A stretch of 64,000 nt of DNA from Silene conica (taxonomy: Eukaryota; Streptophyta; Magnoliopsida; Caryophyllales; Caryophyllaceae), in the NCBI GenBank assembly GCA_029255685.2, contig CM055312.2, positions 29,296,203 to 29,360,202 of the forward strand, given 5' to 3'. The notes under the pieces are model-generated. The model was not told where the DNA came from and did no database searches. It saw only the letters and a list, made by a program, of their open reading frames with translations. Each line of letters begins with the position of its first letter. Within the stretch, counting starts at the first letter, position 1. Both the position numbers and the translations under genes were made by a program. Positions 56,996 through 64,000 of the stretch are shown piece after piece.

Positions 56996-57748
56996 ATGGA
57001 GCGTCGTGTTGATCTGAGAGACATTCCTTGTCAAATAGGTACCCACACGATTGAAAATGCGTTATGTGACTTCGGGGCAAGTGTTAGTGTGTTACCCCTG
57101 TCTTTAGCAACTAAATTGGGTTTTTCCAAATTTAAATGTACAAACATGACGATACAGATGGCAGACCGTAGTGAGTCAAGACCACTAGGCATTTTAGAGG
57201 ACATTCCTGTTCAAATAGGGGAGTTCTTTATTCCAGTTGATTTTGTGGTTTTGAACATTCCGGAGGATTCTTACAATCCAATTATTCTAGGTAGACCCTT
57301 CTTGCATACTGCGAAAGTAGTAATTGACGTAGGTACCAAAACACTGATCTTTCAGGTGGGTGGGGATGACTTCGTATTTAGGCAGACTCGCACGACACGG
57401 TCACCTATGAAAGTTACTCCATGCTACTCTATGTCTGATGATGATTCTGCGGATTTAGAATTGATTGAACTAACACCTCTGCGTCAGTTTGAGAGCAAAT
57501 TAGAGGACAATTTTATGATAATTTCTGATGTAGATACTGAGCCAGATTACAACCCGGATGGATGGGGTTGGTTAGAATTGCAGAATAGGAAAAAGAATCC
57601 AAAAGAAGGGAAGCCACATGTGGAAAGAAAGCAGTACGTCATGGCGTATAGCCCAATTGATAATCCAGTCGTATGGAGTTCTGGAGCCACTGAAGTCACA
57701 GCTGCGAAAGGAAGTTCCGCAAGTCAGCAGCCCTGTCGTGGGCAATAA
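56996..57748 (+). CDS. Athila-type retropepsin of element K
   Basis: A 250-codon open frame. It has the aspartic protease active-site block LCDFGASVSVLP (residues 23-34; DLGAS is more usual), TIQMADRS, and the second conserved block YNPIILGRPFL (about 91-101). It would cleave the element's polyprotein. In autonomous Athila elements RT follows. Here the frame ends at 57748 and the following sequence shows no RT. The first Met at 56996 lies inside the protease domain and is probably not the true start. Confidence 0.88.
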   Translation: MERRVDLRDIPCQIGTHTIENALCDFGASVSVLPLSLATKLGFSKFKCTNMTIQMADRSESRPLGILEDIPVQIGEFFIPVDFVVLNIPEDSYNPIILGRPFLHTAKVVIDVGTKTLIFQVGGDDFVFRQTRTTRSPMKVTPCYSMSDDDSADLELIELTPLRQFESKLEDNFMIISDVDTEPDYNPDGWGWLELQNRKKNPKEGKPHVERKQYVMAYSPIDNPVVWSSGATEVTAAKGSSASQQPCRGQ

Positions 57749-58679
57749 ACTATCGTTTTTCTAAACTTATGAGCCGAACTTGCAACCCCGTGCAAGTTGT
57801 AATAGTTAATTTTACTGTTTTTTTACTTAGACAATCTTGTTGCTTGAATTTCTAAACTTTTAGTGCGAATCCGTAGTTAGAAGTAGAGACAATCTCGTAT
57901 CCGAGACAATTTTTGTAGTTTTGTATGTTTGTGGTTTGTTTTGGTATTCATGTGCAAATACGGACAAACAAAAGGAAGCATAAAGGAAGAAAAAGGAAGA
58001 AAACAAGCTTAACAGTAGCAAAAGCCTCGAACGAGTTATGCATTCTACTGGATCGAGGGAAACTCAGTGAAGAAAAGGTCGATCGAGTAAAAGTCTGTTC
58101 GATCGAGGATAATCCACTCGAGGAGTTGCCAGTGTTGAGAACCACTCGATCGAGTGGAACCCAGTACTCGATCGAGCGAATTCCACCTAACTGACTTACT
58201 CGATCGAGTAGATTCAGTTACTCGATCGAGTAAAGTTCAGCCTATATAATGGAGTTCCTCGATGCTCTTAGCTCATTTACTCGAATTCAGTTTTTTCGAC
58301 CCCTCTTCCCTTCGATTCCTCTCTTTTCCTTTGAATTTTTGCAAATAAATCACACTAAATCACTCATAAACAATTTAATTTCGATAATCTAGGAAAAGCC
58401 CCATCAATTTGTGTCCTAATTTCGAGAAATCAGAATTTTTCGAAGCATTAGGGTTTGTTCGATCGAGTATTTTCAATTTTGGGTTATTAATTTGTGATTT
58501 CTGCTTTAATCATCATCATTATCCTCAAGTAAGTTGGTTTCTAGCTTCAATTTCAGTTTTAATTAACGTTTTTTTCCCTAATTCTCGAATTTAGGGTTCT
58601 GAAATTGAACTTGAATGTGTTTTTTCGTTTTTAACTTGGTTAATGATGATGTTTATGTTGATTACGTGTTGTTATGTAG
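57749..58679 (+). other. Spacer between protease and ORF of K, with possible promoter and intron
   Basis: No RT or integrase remnant. It holds a CTCGATCGAG array, a TATA-like CCTATATAATGG at 58238-58249 and, further on, a donor-like CAAGTAAGTTGG (GT at 58527) and an acceptor-like GTTGTTATGTAG ending at 58678, just before the ATG at 58680. These could form a promoter and a leader intron for the downstream ORF. Confidence 0.5.
58078..58230 (+). repeat. CTCGATCGAG array downstream of K protease
   Basis: Sites at 58078/58098 (20 bp), 58145/58167 (22 bp) and 58199/58221 (22 bp). Extended palindromes: CCACTCGATCGAGTGG (58142-58157), TACTCGATCGAGTA (58197-58210), TTACTCGATCGAGTAA (58218-58233). A lone TTCGATCGAG follows near 58450. 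Confidence 0.9.
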
Positions 58680-61273
58680 AAATGGAAGGCAAATCAGCCA
58701 CCGTAGCTACCACCAGCACCACGGCAGCAGCCACGGTGGCTGGCCGTGTTCCTTCTACCTCTGCAGTAGTAACCACCACCGCTATGGTGGTTGCACGTCC
58801 ACCCTGCACCTGCTACTGCACACATTACTTCACTAAGCACCACAACATACTACCCCACCACCGTCACAGCCATGGTTCATGTTGCTTCTTCATGAGCTGA
58901 TAAGGGGAAGGAGAAAATTCAGGTCACAAGCCAAAAGGGTTGAAAATCGCTCCTTGGGATGCCACCGCCGCGCACCACGTCCATCGTCTACACCTGCGAT
59001 TCCCTCACTCAAGGAAATCCCTGAGGTAACTTTCACTTCCACCCATCAGAGAGATCAGATGAAGTCTATAGTCGATGGTTACATTTTTTGCAGTCGTTTT
59101 TTGCACCATCCTAACTTAGATCAGGTAGGCTTGACTAGACCCATAGTTGACCTCTTGACCGGGACGGGGATGTACGGGTAAGCGAGCATGGTTGAGTCCA
59201 CCTTCCGAGTGCCTACCTTGGAGTTTTTATGCTCCTATTCTTTTTCGGCCGACACCTTCTTAGCTCACCCCACCGAGCCTTGCATTCACTTTCGACTCCG
59301 TAGTGAGTCGTATGCCTGGACCCTAGCTAGGTTTGGGCAGGTATTGGGGATTGCCAGTGACGGACCTTTGAGACCTCCGAGGAACCTAGTTCCTCAGATG
59401 TGGGCAGCTCTCTCCGACGTACCTTTCGGCAATCGAAAGGTTGCCCACGTTCACACCCTGTAGTTCGTATTTTCCTCTGCCTGCTAGGAGAGACCATCTT
59501 TGCGCGACCTGAGCCCAACGACATTAGGAACACTAAGTTGGCCATCGTCGCAGGGTACCTCAACATAGATAGTGGAACCCCTTTTGTCCTTAACATAGCC
59601 TATTTAGTGGCTACCCACCTTAGCGACATAGGTCGCAGAGTCACCGGCGCTGTCGTGGGAGGCGGGGTTGTCACCAGGATTTACCGTTACATTTTTGGCA
59701 CTTTGCCTGGTGGTGAGCCCGTTTCCTGCGACATGTACATTTCTGTGGCATCTAGACCTGACCATGGGCCGGGCCGAGCCGGGTTTGGGCCGGGATCGTG
59801 TTAAATAAATGGCCCAAATACATGGGTCGGGCCGGGCAAGGCCAAGAAGGTGGGCCTATTTTTTGGTCTAAGCCCATAATTGTTCGGGCTATAATAGGCC
59901 TCGGGCCAAAATGGGCCAAAACGGACCAAAATAATACAATACGAAACAATAAACAAAATGGATATGTGAACAAGCAATTAACAACGAAATAAAATTTTCA
60001 AGTCTTAGGTGCTTAACTTCGACTCTTTTGGTAGGAGAACAATCTCATAGTACCATACATAACTTATGAGTTGACAAAAACATAGTAGTACACTAACTAA
60101 CTAAAGGTGTACGATAAAAATATAAAAATATCCACAAAGTTGATAATTCAATGCATTATTGATATTAAATTATTAGTGTGATATGATATACGATTCCAAA
60201 TTTTGAATTTTTATTTATTAAAAAAATAATTTCGGGTCGGGCCGGGCTGAAAATCGGGCCTTTAGTTTGGCCCAAACCCAGCCCTATATTTATATTGGGC
60301 TTATTTTGGGCCGGGCCACGGGCATTTTGGGCCTAATAAGGCCCAAAGCCGAGAAAAAATCGGGCTGGGCCGGATCGAGCCACCGGGCCTGGGCCATTTG
60401 ATCAACTGTAGTGGCATCCATGGTTTAGTTGACCTGGTTTGCCCATGCTAATCGCCGGACTTGGAGGATTGCTGGGGCACCCGCAGTAGTTCTCCCTTCA
60501 GACTCACTACCTGCACTTTCACCCCTCACCACGGTCCAGGGGGTGAGACCAGACCCACCATTATACCGCATTCCTTACACAACTTCGTTTGCGAAGAGGA
60601 AGCGATGTTCACCCGAGAGACAGGTTGAAGGCCCTTCCGGTTCTCGACCTTCTCCCTCATCATCACAGCCGACCATCACTCATACCACTACACACACTAC
60701 CACCACCCAGACACCTTCACCTTCACCTACCCCTTTCACTACCCCGTCATCATCATCATCTATCCCAGGTTTTCCTGCCCATTTCATTTTACCTCAACTT
60801 TTTTTGGTACCACCGGTCGCAGACCGAGGGTACCGTGATCCTCTTCTTTTTGAGCTTCTCAGGGCACAATCTTTACTTCAGAGAGACGTAGCCTTGTCCA
60901 GCTTTCTAGATTACCATGCGAGGATGCACACTGGTACATTCCGTCCTCCCAGTGGCCCTCACCCCTTTTTCTACCGATACCCAGATGAAGGGTACCCACA
61001 ACCCTCACTTGATGAGCCTGTAGAGACACCGGCACAGAGGGAGGTGAGGCGACGTGCGGAGGAGGCCACTTAGAGTGCCAGTGCCAGAGGCGAGGAGGAG
61101 GCAGATGAGAGCTTATCTGATGAGGATGGGAGTGGGAGTGAGGAGGAGAGTGGTAGCGGTGTTGAGAGTGGCAGCGGCAGGATGAGAACTCGGAGGAAGA
61201 TGCGGCTGCGGTATGATGCCTCGAGTTGGTTTGGGGAGGTTATGCGTTCCTTGTTCCCTGTTTCCATCTTTTA
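58680..61273 (+). pseudogene. Athila-type downstream ORF of K, broken by a hAT element
   Basis: Starts MEGKSATVATTSTT (58680), shifts frame near 58880, and continues with VPTLEFLCSYSF, FRLRSESYAWTLARFGQVLGI, another shift near 59460, then IFARPEPNDIRNTKLAIVAGYLN ... MYISVAS up to the hAT at 59753. It resumes after 60418 with WFAHANRRTWRIAGAP, a Pro/Ser/Thr-rich part, a conserved-looking block (LLRAQSLLQRDVALSSF), an acidic tail and a stop at 61271, with one stop at about 61071. The TLEFL...F...LG pattern recalls the ATHILA ORF-1 family. Function unknown; its place is that of the envelope-like ORF. Confidence 0.65.
59753..60410. mobile_element. Non-autonomous hAT element
   Basis: 658 bp flanked by an 8-bp duplication GTGGCATC (59745-59752, 60411-60418). 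Ends TAGACCTGACCATGGGCC and, reversed, TACAGTTGATCAAATGGCC, imperfect terminal repeats of hAT type, with GGGCCGGGC-rich subterminal blocks at both ends. No transposase. The frame of the host ORF continues across it. Confidence 0.92.
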
Positions 61274-61581
61274 GTTCTTAGTTCTTGTTTTATTTTTGCT
61301 TTTTAATTTTGCACATATCGTATCCCATAGGAACATGTATTAGGCTGTGTACCCGCTTTCCCCTTGTATGTTGTAGCCAATGAGGACATTATCTGGTTTG
61401 GTTTGGGGATGAGTTTGCATCCTTTTGCGTCTACATTTTTTATTTTTTTTCGCGTGCATTCACGTTTCTTTTATGTATTTGTAGTTTTCTTTTTCATTTT
61501 TGCATTTATTTTTCAAAAGTACAAAAAATGCACGTCTATTTTTGCATATAGTCGAGTCGGAATTGAGTTTACGATGATGAT
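61274..61581 (+). other. 3' untranslated end of element K
   Basis: T-rich sequence with TTTGGTTTGGGGATGAG (61395 region), similar to the purine-rich stretch before Athila LTRs. No gene. It ends at LTR M. Confidence 0.6.
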
Positions 61582-62180
61582 TGATACCCGTCGTTGTCGG
61601 TGTCAAAGATAAAATTTATAATTCCTAAACTTTAACTATAGATGGCGAAAGTCAGGGTCGAACCACAAGGACGTTGGGAGTGTTAGTCGTTCTAGGTCTA
61701 TCTCTTAAGGTAACGACTGGGGGTTTGAAAGTTTGATATTTGGTTTGTCTCTAGGTCTAATAATAAAAACAAGAACAAGACTGAAATAAAGATGTGAAAA
61801 AACTATGAAAAAAGAGATGTTAGGATGATTGGGTCGTTATAGCTACGATGGCAGACGGTCTAGGTCAACATGTATTGCAGTCGTGTAAGGGGTACAACAA
61901 ATCCTTTCGGTCTATGTTATTTAATAGCTCCTTTCGGCCTATGCTATTAGTTCTTAGGTCTCACAGATATCGGGTGTCAAGAATATAGGTGATTCCTAAT
62001 GTCTAGGTCACATACCCTTCGTCCTTAGTAACATAGCTGTCTTAAAACGTTAACTAATGCCCTTCCATTATCTTTCGATCCCCGGGTTGGTCATTATTAA
62101 GCATCCTACAAGTCTCCCTTCGGTCTCATTGTAAGATATGCAATTAACGGAAGAAAACAGGTCTGATCATACACGGAGTC

Positions 62181-62255
62181 GGTCGACCGACCAGCTATTC
62201 CGGTCGATCGACTAACCACCTCAGTCGACCAACCAGAGAAGCCAATCGGTCGACC
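62181..62255 (-). repeat. Palindrome array 1 in LTR M (21-bp pitch)
   Basis: Sites start at 62181, 62202, 62223 and 62244, all exactly 21 bp apart: GGTCGACCGACC, GGTCGATCGACT, AGTCGACCAACC, AATCGGTCGACC. Confidence 0.92.
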
Positions 62256-62782
62256 GAGGTCTGCTACGGGTTGCCCTAATTCATGCCATCTACGCTACAA
62301 CTCGCCTACATCCTAACATATGAAGTTTACCTGCGCATAATACTGGTAGAAACAGTAACTACAATAATAAACATAATGATTAAAACAGTAAACATGTGAT
62401 TAACAAACAAGGTTTAGGGATTCTATCTAACCGGTATAACAAAAATGAATTTAAACAAAACTGACTTATAAAAGGAGATTACCGTAACAAAGGATTAAGA
62501 ACTGAAGGATTGAACTTTATTGCTAATCACGTGGAATCAGAATGTTTGCGAAAGTAAACTATGAAGAAGCTTTATTGTAAAACTAATAAGAATTCTAAAC
62601 CTAAGTTTAAACTAAATTACTGGAAGATGAGATTGAAAGGTGAAACTAGATTAGTAAAAAGTAAGATACTTAGTAAAATGAGGGATTAGGCTTAAATAGA
62701 AGGATTTCTGAAAACCTCTTGCTAAACCTAATCTGTCATGGGCTTAATCTTCTTTCTGATTTTTTTCCAAATCCCGCGCCTT

Positions 62783-62916
62783 GGTCGACCGACCGATGAT
62801 GCTGGTCGGTCGACCGGTTATCGGGCCCATGAAGAATTATGATTTTGAATTTGAACTTCTGAACTTGGGTCATCAGGTGTGTTGGTCGACCGACCAGTGG
62901 GTTAGGTCGGTCGACC
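62783..62916 (-). repeat. Palindrome array 2 in LTR M (21-bp pitch)
   Basis: Pairs 62783/62804 and 62884/62905. In each, GGTCGACCGACC is followed after 9 bases by its reverse complement GGTCGGTCGACC, so each pair is also a 12-bp-arm hairpin. Confidence 0.93.
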
Positions 62917-63199
62917 GAAACACATGTTGTATCAGCTTCGGAATCTTCATAAATTTGTCTTTTGGGCTTTCAAATGCGCGTCGGACTCCGTTCATTCTAC
63001 ACTCCTTTGTTCCTTTAGCCATGCAAAATTCTCGAGGGTAATATTGGCTCGAAATCATCTCATTTCCGCATAAATCTGCAAAATAGCATAAAAATAAGAA
63101 AGTAGACGAAATATGGAAATAATAACTAAAAACTCGTGAATGAGCTCTGAAATGCGTGTAAAAAATAGATGTAAACCATCATAAAATAGACACGCATCA

Positions 63200-64000
63200 A
63201 ATTCCCCAAACCAAACCTTGCTTGCCCTCAAGAAAGAATTAGACTCGATCTTAAACTAATGGAACGATTTCAATCTCAGAGCGAAATGCAAATGTAGGCC
63301 TAAACCAATTTAATGGAAAGGCAACAATGAAATAGTAATTGAATCATGCAAACGAGTTATGAAGTTGTCAAACTTGCTAATCTATCAACCATAAAGACTT
63401 TTCACAATGGACTCTCACGGGTCGCTCAAATCACACAATAAGCACATGGTGAGCGTATGTAAAAGATATAAAGAAGTAATTTGTAAAGACACTCACTTAA
63501 CTTCGACCCATGAAAACATGCCTGCAATTTAACATGAAAATAAACTCTACAACTGTGCATATACATACCAATCAAGTGTCTTTGACACACGCTGAGGTAA
63601 ATAAAGATATGTGAGGTAATGGGCAAGAAAGGCTAAGATTTTTTTTGGATAAGTGGAGTTAAAAAACAGCCAAGCCAGTAAAACCGGGATCCAAACAATA
63701 AATTTCACAACTTTCAACCCAATGAACTTAAACACGATGCTATTTTGTAGCACAAATCTCACAATATTTTCAAGGAAAAGACTCCCAAGTGATAAGAATG
63801 AAGTACGGGAGTGATAAATATTAAATAAATGTATTTTCTGAACAAACTGCATCTTCCTGTTTCCGTCAGTTGGTCGACCGACCAAGTAATGCGCTCGGTT
63901 GACTGACTTGCAGTGTATCTCTTTCGACTTTTCTTTCTTTTTCTGTTTTTTCTGTTTTTTTTCTTTTTCCTTCTTTGTTCTTTCATCCTTTTTTTTCTTT
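63200..64000 (-). other. 3' internal region of element M
   Basis: Polypurine tract on the minus strand next to the LTR, then non-coding sequence with no supported ORF. One more palindrome pair, GGTCGACCGACC at 63872 and a decayed partner at 63893, is again 21 bp apart. The last 90 bases are pyrimidine-rich on the plus strand. Confidence 0.7.

Larger units (their letters stand above)
53655..61581 (+). mobile_element. Element K: Athila-type gypsy element without pol
   Basis: Gag piece, protease and Athila-type downstream ORF in one orientation, with a TTGGTTTGGGGATG purine-rich region near 61395 typical of the 3' end of Athila elements. No RT, RNase H or integrase lies between the protease and the ORF. 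Broken by E on the left, and by solo LTR J and a hAT element inside. No LTR of K is recognised in the window. Confidence 0.75.
61582..63199 (-). repeat. M: LTR of a minus-strand Athila-type element
   Basis: 1618 bp. The minus strand begins TGATGCGTGTC at 63199 and ends GACGGGTATCA at 61582, with GTGGTTCGACCCTGAC near the end, as in Athila-type LTRs. The bases to the right (63200-63235) read on the minus strand as a polypurine-like GGTTTGGTTTGGGGAAT, so this is the 3' LTR of an element that extends beyond the window. LTR L is a truncated relative. Confidence 0.82.

Noticed and set aside
58615..58900. Ala/Thr-rich ORFs around 58643-58900 as separate proteins
   Set aside because: They are frames of the frameshifted start of the Athila-type ORF at 58680.
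60429..61073. Proline/serine-rich 214-codon ORF as a host gene
   Set aside because: It is in frame with the Athila-type ORF on the other side of the hAT insertion, so it is the second half of that ORF.
61582..63199. LTR M as the 3' LTR of plus-strand element K
   Set aside because: The polypurine tract and the TGATGCG start lie on its right, minus strand, so it belongs to an element extending rightwards; K's own LTR is not seen.

Overview
The window is plant nuclear DNA, almost certainly from a eudicot (AT-rich sequence, initiator-Met tRNA primer sites, plant-type Ty1/copia, chromovirus and Athila retrotransposons, a hAT element with TAG/CTA ends). No host gene could be supported. Essentially every base belongs to a retrotransposon, a solo LTR, a MITE or an element inserted into another element. 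The species cannot be named from the sequence.

Layout. 1-861 is the broken 5' LTR of copia element A; its leader is split by two insertions: element B (1559-12757, a Gag-only copia element with TSD CGATC, itself carrying a chromovirus-like solo LTR F1 at 8377-11165) and element G (14093-22784, a non-coding LARD with 2.6 kb LTRs and TSD CTTAA). A's gag-pol remnant (22875-24344) is cut by chromovirus H (3' LTR 24345-26523), which is cut by chromovirus I (3' LTR 27164-29442, pol 29630-33040, minus strand). A scrambled joint (33041-33308) and an Athila-type LTR fragment L (33309-34333) follow, then A's 3' end (34334-34675). The LTR at 34676-35679 is shared by A and a second copy, C (35680-43462), as a tandem LTR-int-LTR-int-LTR composite. 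That composite lies just upstream of the gag ATG of copia element D (43502-52398; solo LTR F2 at 47521-50841, itself carrying a MITE). D lies in the leader of copia E (minus strand, 5' LTR 52742-53654). E lies in the gag of Athila-type element K (53655-61581, plus strand), which also holds chromovirus solo LTR J (53860-56090, TSD ATGGA) and a hAT element (59753-60410, TSD GTGGCATC). K's 3' end abuts the LTR of a minus-strand Athila-type element M (61582-63199) that runs off the window.

The most striking content is not protein-coding. Unrelated elements carry arrays of short dyad-symmetric modules. In C, L and M, GGTCGGTCGACC-type sites come in pairs whose start-to-start distance is 21 bp in all 13 pairs measured. 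In A and K the same design uses CTCGATCGAG with a pitch mostly of 20-22 bp. A and C are copies of one family with the same leader backbone but a different palindrome. Flanks of the palindromes co-vary so that symmetry is kept. Element G carries a different design: six stem-loops with a constant 14-nt loop and different, mutually complementary stems, followed by a second hairpin array whose arms are complementary to that loop. F1, H/I and the copia LTRs show further inverted repeats whose arms change together. These patterns suggest a general, apparently modular, structural or protein-binding code in the untranslated DNA of this genome's retrotransposons.

How the genes work together: C and D encode (with breaks) the copia order protease-integrase-RT-RNase H. 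B encodes only Gag while D lacks a recognisable capsid region, yet B and D share LTR and 3'-UTR sequence. B, C, A and D all have a GT splice-donor-like site at the Gag/protease boundary, and B has a fitting 91-nt intron. K keeps a protease and an Athila-type ORF but no RT or integrase. All family calls come from reading motifs by eye; no database search was possible.
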